Positions 40,401-51,255 of a stretch of 64,000 nt of DNA are shown here, in pieces. A model generated the notes under the pieces. That model was not told the origin of the DNA. It searched no databases and saw nothing but the letters and a program-made list of their open reading frames with translations. The DNA is from Camarhynchus parvulus (Eukaryota > Chordata > Aves > Passeriformes > Thraupidae): positions 92,098,965 to 92,162,964 of the forward strand of contig NC_044572.1 of assembly GCF_901933205.1 (NCBI RefSeq), written 5' to 3'. The position numbers and the translations under genes were made by a program. The first letter of the stretch is position 1, and every line of letters begins with the position of its first letter.

Positions 40401-42565
40401 AAGAGTGATAATGTTCAGATAATAACTGCCTAGGAAGAAAAAAAATTACCCCAAGCAAATATTACTTGCAAAGATATCAAGAATAAGCCTGAAACAATTC
40501 CTACAGCACAACTAAGTCTCTAGCCATATATATTTTTTCAATTCAAAAAAATCAAGGAAAAACCTCTGTAAATTCTTTAACTCTTGCCTGAGAAGCCCCT
40601 TGAACACATAACCCTATGCTGAAATACAGATATTGCTTAAATAGCTGGATTTCAGCATGTGCTAACCTACTTTGCTGCAATAGTGCCCAGATAACTTATA
40701 AAAATTTTATACTGTATTATATAAACAACTGTCTAACTTAAAAGTTATGTACTTCACTAGACACCCAGGCTTCCTATGTTTAGACCTCAAAGAAATACCT
40801 GCATCTGTTTAAGAAACATTAGCATACATCGAACTTGTCAGTGATTTACAAAGTCTGCAAGTTATTTGTACCCCATGTGGCCACATACTTTTAGAGATTT
40901 AAGGAAAAGAAACAAGGGGGGACATGTAGCACAATGTAAACTTGTTCAGGAACTTTCTCTTATATCAGTATAGAAAACAGTCAAAAACAACCTTCAAAGA
41001 AATGGAAGAGGTCAACTAAAGGCCAATTTTACCACTGGCAGAATAACAGGCAGCAGGCCTGAAAACCAAAGTGTCTTAAAAGTTCCTGACCAATTTGCTA
41101 TTCAGCTAGTTCACCTAGTTTTCAAGCTCCCATAAATCATTCCTCAACACTACTGCTTGCTTAAAAAATCCCAGAAATTAAAAGTTAACCTAGGCCATGT
41201 GGGAAAGTGTACCATCAATCAGTGAAAAACACTTTGATCCAATGCCACCATTCCCAAGAAAAGCTGGCAACACTTGGCAGAAACACTACATTAGACTTAG
41301 GCTTTGAATGCCAAGCCTGAAAAAGCAGGAATCTTGCCTCAAAAAGGCACTTAAAGAGCAGTAAAATAAGTTAAAGAATTACTGATTTAATGAATAATTT
41401 CTATTTAAATAAACTATTACTTCAATAAACTGCCAATGTAATATTTCCTGATTATTTTTAACCTACCAGCATGGTTACTTCATGAGCTCTAACAGCTTGT
41501 CACCAAGTGTACAAAACTGTAATATGGAGAGGCAAGAAAGGTGATTTCCACCCAGTTCTGTGCAGCCAGGGAGATTATGCAGTTCTTGCTACTCACCACC
41601 TACTTTAAAAACAAGTATCCTTCTTTATTATCTTTTTTTTCCACTGCATTACCAAGGGCTTCTTCTTGGTTTAACTCCTCCCTGTAAGACCTCTTTAATA
41701 AAGGTCTAATGCAGAAGACCACAAAATATGTCCACACAAAGTCAGGCAGTTCACCCCAGGTCAGATGAGTGGCAGGAAAGAAGATACACTATCCAAACTT
41801 GAACAAAGAAAAGTCAATCATCATTTCTTCTTCAGAATGCAACATGAAGCATTTCTGGAGGTACGGCCATCCTCAGCAAATGCAGCTGTCACTTAGATGT
41901 ACTTAAAAGGGCTGATTTTACTCTGAGGGAATCAAATGCAAGTCATTTGCTCTTATTACTACAGTGAGCAATTTGCTAGGAACTAGAAGCACAGGAGACA
42001 TTTGTAATAAAATCAACTTGGCTGAAATTCTACTTGGTGTGCTTCTTTTAGCACTCTGGCGACTTGGTTGGGCAAATTAGAAATTTAAACAATATGGCAC
42101 ATATAAGAAACACCTGCTTTAGGAGTCTAGAATGGCTATACAGGAACATGTAAGAGACCTTTTTCAAAATAAACTGTACACTGAAGCTCTTCCCAGCAGC
42201 TCCCTACTTTACTGAGCTTTGTACTATGCATTCTATGGAGGCATATGCAGTAGGATTTTGCCATTTGTTAGCCTACATCTGCACCCATTTCTCCCTTCAA
42301 AACAACATGAAAACAGGGGTCCAGAGTGGAAGAATGCCTGTGCCCAGTGCAGCATCCAGGAGGTGCAGAAATGAGAAGCCCACTGTCCCAGCAGGCAATC
42401 CTTCCCCCTGCCAGCTCTCCATCTCTCCCTGACACCCCAAAGCCCACCAGGCTGAAAATGTTCTCAGCCCTACTTGTTTCACTCTGTTCTTGCAGCTTTC
42501 AAATAGCAGACACCGGGTGCTACTGTAAAGGGTGTGAAAAATAACAATAACAGGAAGCAGGATAG

Positions 42566-42581
42566 AAAAAAAAAAAAAAAA
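42566..42581. repeat. Poly(A) run, 16 bases
   Basis: A homopolymer of A. No element recognised 5' of it. Confidence 0.85.
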
Positions 42582-42818
42582 CTTTTCCTCAGTATTGAAG
42601 TTTTTTGAACTGAATTAAAACATGTAAATCAGGTCTTCATTAAAAGAGCCACCAAAAACTTCTCTCTAAAATATATTCTGTTATAGAAAGGGGGAAGGGC
42701 TGTAAGGAACAAATTAATTCAGAAAATAATCATAATTATACAATACTTACCCAGATCAGTGCTTTTATTGCCACACATTCAGTAACCTAAACTTAACAAG
42801 AAATAAACTTTTTAAAAA

Positions 42819-42840
42819 ACATGTTGGACAGCCAACATGT
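42819..42840. repeat. Inverted repeat, 9-bp arms, 4-base spacer
   Basis: The arms acatgttgg and ccaacatgt are perfect reverse complements around acag. Each arm contains CATG flanked in the manner of a p53-family half-site. The two ten-base windows at 42817-42826 and 42833-42842 each differ from RRRCWWGYYY at one position and are separated by six bases. No expression evidence is available, so it is annotated as a repeat only. Confidence 0.75.
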
Positions 42841-43234
42841 CTTCATGATCTTCTTCCTCCACATAAATCACAAAGCTACTAATTCATTAATTCAACTAAG
42901 TCCACGAGTGCAGTAGCAGAATATCTAATTAATTCAAAAATCAGGCAATTCCCTGCTGACACATCAGCTTTAGGTGGAAGGTGAGGCTGCTGGAAGGCAG
43001 TCCAAGCCTGGGATCTGCTGCAGATTGACACCTATGAGCTGTGTGGCTCTAAGAACTTTGGATAGAAACCTGCAGATTAAAGATGTTCAATGCAGCTACA
43101 TTAGAAAGACTACACCTTAAAAGAAGGAGGAGTAAGGGGAAACATCCACAATTGCTGTGGATTCTTTTTGAGTTTTTTTAACTATTGATGGTAATTAATT
43201 TAATCCAATATAATTTAATTACTAAGCATTATAA

Positions 43235-43784
43235 TAATAGAATCATTTACATTGGAAAAGACCTTTAAAATCACCCAATCCAACTGTCAACCCAGCACTG
43301 CCAAGTCCACCACTAAACCAAGTCCCCAGGTGTCATATCCACACCTCTCTTCAAGAGCTCCAGGGATGGTGACTCCACCACTTCCCTGGGTAGCCTGTTC
43401 CAATACCTGACCCATTTTTCAGTGAAGAAATTTTTCCCAATATTCAATTCAAACCTCCCTTGACACAACTTGAGGTCATTTTCTCTCATCCCATCACTTG
43501 TTAATTGGGAGAAGAGACTGACTCCTATCTTGACACCATCTCCTTTCAGGTAGTACTACAGAGTGATGAGCTCCTTGCTAAGCCTTTTTTTCTCCAGGAT
43601 AAACAACCCCAGCTCCTCCTTATCAGACTTGTGCTCCTTCCCCATCTCTGTTGCCCTTCTCTGGACATGTTCCAGCAGCTCAATGTCCTTCTTGTGTTCA
43701 GTTTTGGGCTCCTCCTCACAGCATTTGTTTTGTGGGCTCACCAGCGCCAATTACAGGGGGATGATGATCACTGTCCCAGTCCTG
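43235..43784 (-). mobile_element. 5'-truncated CR1 non-LTR retrotransposon (3' end)
   Basis: Seen: read on the + strand, the block starts with a trace of the CR1 terminal octamer region (aatagaatcattt) and continues with attggaaaagacctttaaaa. Further avian CR1 tail phrases follow: tgccaagtccaccactaaac, gatggtgactccaccacttc and gttgcccttctctggacatg. The element therefore lies on the minus strand. Similarity fades after the segment near 43784, so it is 5'-truncated, as most CR1 copies are. Substitutions and small deletions are frequent, for instance around 43600-43640, so this is an old, immobile copy. Known: CR1 is the dominant LINE of birds and reptiles. This is the best evidence for the host group. 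Confidence 0.94.
43556..43750 (-). pseudogene. CR1 ORF2 C-terminal remnant
   Basis: The minus-strand frame inside the CR1 copy still reads the end of the ORF2 endonuclease/reverse-transcriptase polyprotein: ALVSPQ, then KKDIELLEHVQRRAT, EHKS, and ELGLFILEKKRLSKELITL. These correspond to the conserved ORF2 C-terminus just before the 3' UTR. Only this tail is present; the catalytic reverse-transcriptase and endonuclease domains are missing, and short deletions remove residues inside the tail. It cannot encode a working enzyme. The 121-residue and 107-residue frames on the opposite strand over the same bases are antisense shadows. Confidence 0.85.
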
Positions 43785-46700
43785 AAAATTGTGACAGACG
43801 TGGTTTGCCAAGGAAGGCTGGATTATACTGTAATCAACTTGCTGGGTATAACAGGAGCCTCGTTCTTTGATGTACAAGAAAAGTGACTGGTCCATTACAA
43901 AATATTCTTTCCTCACAAAACAATCCAATAATGTTTATGAGGAACTTCCTTCATAAATACAATAGAAATTAATAGAAAGGTTTATATCTTTATCCAAAAG
44001 GGTAGAAGAAAAATCACCAGCATGGTTAATAACAAAAGGAAAAAGTGTTCCAGGGTAACCACAGATTTGGGATGAATGCCATTTCAGAGCCAAGGAATAG
44101 GAGTTATCTAACACAGATGGACGTCAACCACTGCACAAGCCTGACACTTCCAAGGAAAACTTGTCTGTCAAGAAAAGCCTTGGATAGGCTCTGAAAACTT
44201 AAGCAACAAAATCACTTTATTTTCTCAGCAAATGGCATGTATTTTCAGAAAGGATTAAAAAACCCAAACCAAACATCCCCCCAACCACAAAACCACCAGT
44301 ATTTAATACAGCATCACTTGTTGACCCCCTAATATGTCAGTCAACATTTTACAGAACAATTTTTAAAACCAATGATTAGTTGATAAAACGTGGAATAATA
44401 TTGAAAGGAAAAAGATGAATGTGTCTTTACAAACAGACCATGAAAATCTGCTTGTATATATGGCCAGGAACTTATAGATAGGAAAATAACTTAAACTATC
44501 AGTTCTAGAAAATGTTACTAATTGACACAGACCATTGCTCAGCCAAGGCCACGTGAAATTCCTGAACTTAGAGAAAAAGAACAAAGATTTAATAGAATCA
44601 TGAATAGGTTTTTTTCTTTCTCTTATATAACAAAAGGAGGGTACATATTAGAGGAGGGGATAGAGTAGGCGATTTTGGAAATCTGTATCTTCGGAGTACC
44701 TCAGCCAGCAGGGAAAGGAAGAGGGTGATGCAGCTGGGAACTTAGGATAGAAAGGGGGCTGCGTCCCCCAATAATTTGAGAGATGCCAGGGAAATGCCCC
44801 ATGGCCTCTCCCTTTTTTTTGAATAAAGTTACTGGACTCCTCTGTCTCCTGTCTGGACATAAACCTCTGGCATTGTGAATTTTTCCATACAGTATCTTCG
44901 CTTTTTTTCTTATAAATAATTTTATCACATCCTTCCCTCTTATCTTTTACTGCTGGCTGCCTATTTCAATTGAATGTTATCAAATTAAAGTGAATCCTAC
45001 TTTGAATTCCAAAAAATTCTTTAATTGTGACTTATAGAAACACTTTACACCAATTAAAATTTTATGGTACAATAACACCTAAAGTCACTAATATAATTGT
45101 GTCTTCTATATGCCATAAATTCACTGAAATTTTGAGAAAAAGTTTCTATTATCAAAAAAATCTTCATTTGATATTTAAAAGACTTAAAGTAATTGTTAAT
45201 AATGTAGCAATAACTATGAAAGACAGTAGAGCATGTAACATAGATGTCTTTCCCATATAGCTCAGAAATACTTAACTGAATTTAAGTTTGGCTTTTTAAG
45301 GAATGCTAAGTGTCACTGGATTTATTATGTATAAACGAGGAGAGGCTGGTTCTCAAAACTAACAGCTTGATGTCAGATTTGTGAATGAACTGTTAAAGAC
45401 AAGAAAAAGTAGATGATGAATAGCAGTACTCTAAGTAGTAAATCTCACGATGAGGAACATTCACAGCAAACCACCCAAACCTCATTTCTCTGCCATTCAC
45501 AGCCTTCAGCTTGTACCAGCGAATATCAGAGGCACAAGAGAGTTAGCTGGAGAGATAATGGGCAATAAAGGTTTGGGATTTGACACTGCACCCCTTTACA
45601 ATGTTTATTTTACTCTTTCAGAAAACATGAGTGGAGAAGCTACTAAGTGAATTTCAGCTCATTAGGGACCGCTTATCTTGGCTTTGTTCAGAGAGGTATT
45701 CAAAGACTTTGCTGAAGCCAGTAAAATGCCTGGTGGCCACCCCAGAGGCCAGCCTCTCCCCACTGAACTGAGTAAGACTGTTTTTTGGGATGAGGCACGA
45801 GAGATGATCTAAACAGAACAGAGAAAGCCTTGAGACCAGCTCAAAGGAAATCTCCAGCTCCCCGGCAGCAGGGAAGGGGCAAAGCACAAAGCAGCAGCGA
45901 GTCCAACAGGCCTGAACAGGCTACCTGCAAGGCACAGCCCTTGCTGCCCAATCCCCTCTGATCCAGAGGGGCAGCAAGAGCTGGTGCCTGCCACGCTCCT
46001 CAGTCAGTCCCAACACACTTCTGTGGCTCAGGGGCTTTCACAGGCAGGCACCCAAGCCTGCTGAACTGGTGTCACCATACATGCAAGGCTAGAGCTCAAA
46101 CAGTAAACTGGGTAGAAACTCATGAGCCAATTTCTCCATGTCAGGCGGAGCACAGACATCAATTTTTCTTTTTCCTTCCTTAGCCCAGGCTGCTGGAGCT
46201 GGATTCCTAGGCTGTGGTTGTTTCTTCCAGCCAATCTTTACACTCTCAGCAAATAAAGAGGAGGCAAGATTGAGGCATCAGGCCTGCTAGTGTATGAATG
46301 GAACTGGGAAGACTTCCACAATCTATGTTTTAGCTTCTGTTAACGATGTGCAGCTTTTATGTCCTATAACTACTCTTCCTGGCTTTTGGATTGCTCTCTC
46401 TCACACATAGCAATACTTCACTGCCATTTGCCTTGACAAAGGCATTACTGCTGCACAAGCCATTTCATTATTCTAAGAATGTTCTGGTTTGTCACACAAG
46501 TTCAAGATTAACCTAAGGAATAAAAAACATTTATTTTGTAATTCATCACAGCACAAATTCTTCTCTAAAGTTGTAATATTACTACTGCCTCATTTCTATA
46601 GCAATCCTTGTTTAACCTTAGTGTATGTTTCCTTTTGCACAAAACCACCCCAACTGTAGTGCTGTATATAATTTTGCACCTTGTCAATGTCAAAAAAAAA

Positions 46701-49700
46701 AAATGTAACTATGAAACTAGTGTAAGCTTTTTGTTCTGTTGCTTTATTCCGGCTTCAAAACAGGAGATTAAAGTTTTGGTGAGCAATACCACCACTCACA
46801 TAATCCTCCAAAGCCCTGAATCCATTGCTGCTGCTCCTACTCCCATGGTATACTGAGCTTTCTGTGCTCTGGATCAAACCTTCAAACTCTTCACTGAGCA
46901 GTCATCCAAAGAGTGTGCTTGCCTAAATGCACAAGATGTTATGTTCTGAAAAAGGAGGGAAGAGGTAACAGAATTCTAGACCCTCCAGAGAGAAGCAGCA
47001 GCACCCTCTGAGAGCCAAAGCACTTTAGCAGGAGGTGCTTTGTAGAATTCTCACATAAACCCTATTCCTGGAGAGCACTTGGCTGCCTTAACCTTGAAGT
47101 AACTTGCACACACTTTCAATATTTGGCTATGCATCCATGGCATTTTTTTTCTTTATAAATGCCTCTGTGTCTTAAGGAAAGTATTTATGCATGTAATCCT
47201 TTCCTCTGGAGGAAATAACTCTAAGTTAGATAAACAATTAATGGGATGTTTTGGTTACAAGTACAGTACCAGTCATGTCAGAAAATATGATGTAACTGTT
47301 TAGTTATGCTTTCCAGATACTAAAGTACAGTATCCCAGCATCTAAAAAACAACTTGAAAACAGTCTACAGCATTGCCCTATAACTATGAGTTGTTGAATG
47401 ATGAGGGGAAGAGGGGTGAAAAAAAAAATCACTATTTTCTCCAAATATCTTGGAACCATTTTAAACTAGTTTATAAGAGTCATTTGTCTTCTGTGAATAT
47501 TTAAATCTCTCCAATGCTGTAGCTTTTCAAACCATCTCACAGACCTATGACCAATTTTCCAAGATCTCCACCACAATCGGTCACATAGCACAGGGAAAGG
47601 ATGCTAAGCTTCTTGATTTTGTGTTCTGCAAAACCACAATGCTTTGTACCTTTACCAAGTGCTTTACAGACTGATTAACTACTTATGGACCAAATCCTAG
47701 AAGACATTGAGTTGTAGGTTTTATTTTACACATAGCACATACACATAAATACATACACAAAACTCCAGGCTCAATGTATTCTTCGTCCAGGCTGTCATGT
47801 CTGCACACATTTGGGACCCAAACATATAAAAGTGTGGTTTTTCATGCAGTCTTCTCTGGAAACACAGCACTTTTCACAGCAGCTCATCACCAGAGCCAAG
47901 GACACGAAGCAAGCACTGCTGCTCCAGCAAAAACTACCAACCAACCTGTGAAGCTGGGATGGCCATGAACAGCCACAGTGGGAGAGCAGAAACTCCTTGC
48001 GTTAGGAGCGGGCACCCACACTCATTTTGTTCAAACACATCATGTTTTCTGCATTCATCTTTACCTCTCTCCCAGCAGGGCTGAACAAGCCAGCCCTGCC
48101 ATGGAACACAACTAACCTCCATTCTCTCAAGAGCTCTGACAATTTAAGCACACTGTAAATAATTTATGCCATAGACAGTTGTTGCCCATAAGCAATCAGC
48201 TCTTCCTACTGCTTTGGAGTCAACAGCATTTCTACTGAAGCATTCTAAGCAGCTATTACAATCCAGCCTCTCAACTGAATAAATACAAGTTGATTATATC
48301 AATAATAAAGAAGTGTTGTCCTCCTCAGGAAAGCTTTCCCTAAAGAGCTCATGCAAGGTTAAAGATGAGTTTTGGCTGAGCCCAGAGCGCTGGAGAACAC
48401 ACGGCTAGGAGGAGGCAGGGGACCTGCAGGAAGGTGGCTGCAGCCCAGCCCAGGCACTTGGAACACTTGGGGAGCAGCAACCCAAACCCTGGCAGCAGAG
48501 ACAGGCTGGCTGCTGACACCTTAGAGCAAGGCTTAGCACTCATCAGATCCATGGAAACAGGAGAGTCCTCAGCCCGTTTCCAAATTTGGTTGCTACTACA
48601 GGTTCTTCCAGTAACTAACAGACCTCCTCTCTTCCTGCAACAACAGCCAGCACTATCAAGCAGTTATGGAACTGGTTTCTGTGCCTGCAATACTTGCCAG
48701 GAAATAGTACCCCAACAGCTGAGAACAGAGGGAAGATATCTTAAAAAAAAAATCAAGTAAAACCCTGACTATTTTATGGAACCAGATAAGGAGCTCCAGA
48801 TACCAGGGATTGATGTCAAAATATGGAACTGCCTCAGAAATCCTCCCTTGTAACTGCACACAAGTAATTCACATTTGTGCCACAAGTCTCACCTAAGGCA
48901 CAGACACTCACATTTCTTTGTCTCACAATGGTTTATGCAGTCCAAAGGCACAACTGATGTTTTCTAGTCCCATCTTCTACTGTCAGCCAGGCCCCGACGC
49001 CCGAATTCTCCCCTGCCAGCACATTCCTGAGCAAGTCACTCAACCTTTGTGTCTTTGTTTACCGCCCAACAATGCCCTGCACTGACTGATTTGATAGGAA
49101 GTAGCAGCAGCCATATCTCGCATTGTGTGAGTGGGATTCCTCTGCCAAATGGGGCAGGGAAATCATCTATCAAAGGTAAAAAGGGTATCTCACACTACTT
49201 TGGATAATGCCATTTTATCACAACTTGGAGCTGACACTACAGAATTCATAAACACATTACTTTCACTTTACAAATTTATTGTCCAACAACTAAAGCATCT
49301 TGGAACTACAGCAATGCTATCCCTTTCAGTCCTGCTGTTTTAATGTTATATAAAAATTGTCCTATTACTGACAAAATGAAGTACAAATGGACTGCTCAGT
49401 GTGAGCCACCTTTTAAATGTGAAGAGGGATCATTATAAAGCAAATGCAATTTTATTTTCATTTGCTGAGTTTTACAAGTATTCCAAAAGAAACATTTAAC
49501 AGTGAGACATCTGCAAAGATACAAAGTGAAAAGCTGTACAAATGCACTTTTTTCCCCCTAACTCTTCCCCCCCAGTATCTACTGATGAACAGGAGCTGCA
49601 AATATGTAAGTAGTGATTTTCACTATAAAGCTAAGAATGGAGAAATCCATCCTTGAAATGGGGTTTTTCTAAGAGCACTACCAACATTCCATGTTCCAAA

Positions 49701-50119
49701 GTGATGGAAAAGAGGGAGTTAACTGCTAAACAAAGAGTATATTCACTTGGCTTAACATGCCAGCAAGTGAAAGGTAGAAAATCAGGAGCCAAGCCAGCAA
49801 TATGAAAACAAAGCATAAACAGAGACTTGCTTTCAGCTCAGTTCCTTGACAGCGAGTGCATTATCACTGTCGACCTCACTGACACATTTTGCACCCTTGC
49901 TGGGGAAAAATTCCCCACATTAACATCATGTTTTGATTCCTCATCGTTATGAAATTATTACTTGTTTCTTTGTTTTGAAGTTACAATCAATCACAGAACT
50001 CACATTCCTCTAGGAAAATAACACCATCTAAGAAAGCAGCAGGTCAGTTTTAAACAATAGCAGATTTTTTAAAAAAATTAAAAACAAAAAAAAAAGTAGG
50101 AAAGTTCATGTTCCTAAGT
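43785..50119. other. Unique non-coding DNA
   Basis: Apart from the MIR-like trace, nothing is recognised. An acceptor-like tract on the minus strand near 48725-48745 opens a short frame that ends quickly in TGA with no donor. Confidence 0.5.
49013..49080 (+). mobile_element. MIR-like ancient SINE trace
   Basis: Seen: ctgccagcacattcctgagc is followed directly by aagtcactcaacctttgtgt and ctttgttta. This resembles the 3' half of the MIR/CORE-SINE consensus, where the words for leaving a 'gcaagtcactTaacc' block and a 'tcagttt' block occur in this order. The segment between the two halves appears shortened. The match is short and could be coincidental, and no tRNA-like head can be traced further left with confidence. 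Confidence 0.4.
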
Positions 50120-50230
50120 GATCTGAACGTCCTGTTCTTGCTGCCTGGTGTTAATCACCGGCACACGTCACTTCCTTGTCATCCACCCGCTGCCGCGACG
50201 CGGGCACTGTTACTGCACCCCGCTGCCAGG
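50120..50230. promoter_or_regulatory. Small CpG cluster with CRE and ETS-like motifs
   Basis: Seen: eight CpGs lie within 50159-50222, in a window otherwise nearly devoid of them. The segment contains acacgtca (a CRE-like TGACGTG on the minus strand) immediately followed by cttcctt (an ETS-type GGAAG on the minus strand), then cgctgccgcgacgcgggc. No TATA box or strong start codon context is visible. It could be a small promoter or enhancer, an alternative first exon, or an island remnant. It is far too small to meet usual CpG-island length criteria. Confidence 0.3.
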
Positions 50231-50780
50231 AGAGGTGGGACAAACCAGGAGCAGACAGGATCCCAGGAGACAATCCCAGATAGGATTTGGGGGATTATTT
50301 CATCCTGCTCTTACACGTAACCACGCAATACCCAACGCTGGCTGCTCTCTGGGACCCAGATTCACGGTATTAACACAGCCCACACAAACTTTTGAACGAA
50401 CATCTTCATCCAGTCAAACCAATGTAGTGCAGAAACACCACACACACACCCCTTAAAGACAAGGCAGTAACTCTACAAAATGCAATCTTATAAGAGAAAT
50501 GTCACATGAAACACCCCCATTTCGTGGGATGGCTATCATGTGCAAGTGTCCAGTATTCAGCATCAGAATTGGCCTTCAAATCCAGTGAAAACTCATACAA
50601 TTCCTAGCTTGGCCTTATAATCATGAGGATACAAAACTGCTTTTCTACAATAACAATTTTTCTGCAAACCTGTGATAAACAAAGCCTTAAAATCTTTATT
50701 ACTTCACTGCAGTAAACTGAGAAAAAGCTATTAAAAGCAAGAGATACAGAACACAAGGTCCACCAGGAAGGTGACTGGTT

Positions 50781-50818
50781 ATTCATATGAATACCTGTCA
50801 CCAGATATTCATATGAAT
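50781..50818. repeat. Two identical 12-bp palindromes
   Basis: The sequence attcatatgaat, a perfect palindrome with a central CATATG E-box, occurs at 50781-50792 and at 50807-50818. The start-to-start distance is 26 bases, and the spacer is acctgtcaccagat. Such arrays suit dimeric homeodomain/POU or bHLH binding, but this is inference. Confidence 0.8.
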
Positions 50819-51230
50819 TAGAAAAGGCAAAGCCTTAGGAAATAGTTGCAACTGGATCGCATTCTTTTCAGAGAGCATCATCTAATCCTTATCCAAGTCA
50901 GATAAATGCACATTTCAATGGTAAAAAAAATCTGAACAAGCACTGTGCTGCTTGCCCCTTTGCAGATAAAACAGTTGTGGGCATAGACCACACAATGTGT
51001 TCTGGAAAACTTGGTTTTGCCTGTTTCTATACATAGCACACCTGGTTGCATTCCTAGTACCCTCCTGTCCCTCTCTGGAAGCCAGTGAGAGGATTTCCGA
51101 GTGTTTGTCAACACACAATCCTTTTGGATAACTGCACTCATCCTTCCTATTTTTAACCATGCCTAAAAGGAAACAACCCGCTGCTATCTCCCAGACATTA
51201 CAGAGAACCTCCTCCATCTTCTAAAAGCAT

Positions 51231-51255
51231 TTTGTTGTTGTTACTGTTGTTGTTC
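51231..51255. repeat. TTG microsatellite
   Basis: Imperfect (TTG)n with one interruption (ttgttactgttgttgtt). Confidence 0.8.

Larger units (their letters stand above)
31001..43234. other. Unique non-coding DNA, with AT-rich repeat-poor centre
   Basis: No credible gene. 35.6-36.9 kb is relatively GC-rich with several overlapping chance frames. 37.0-39.1 kb is AT-rich, almost free of long frames and of repeats, and holds the palindrome and hairpin listed separately. Confidence 0.5.

Noticed and set aside
43505..43886. Two + strand frames of 121 and 107 codons
   Set aside because: They are antisense readings of the CR1 tail, whose real frame is on the minus strand.
48656..48745. Minus-strand acceptor tract with short frame
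   Set aside because: The frame ends in TGA within 22 codons and no polyadenylation signal or donor follows.
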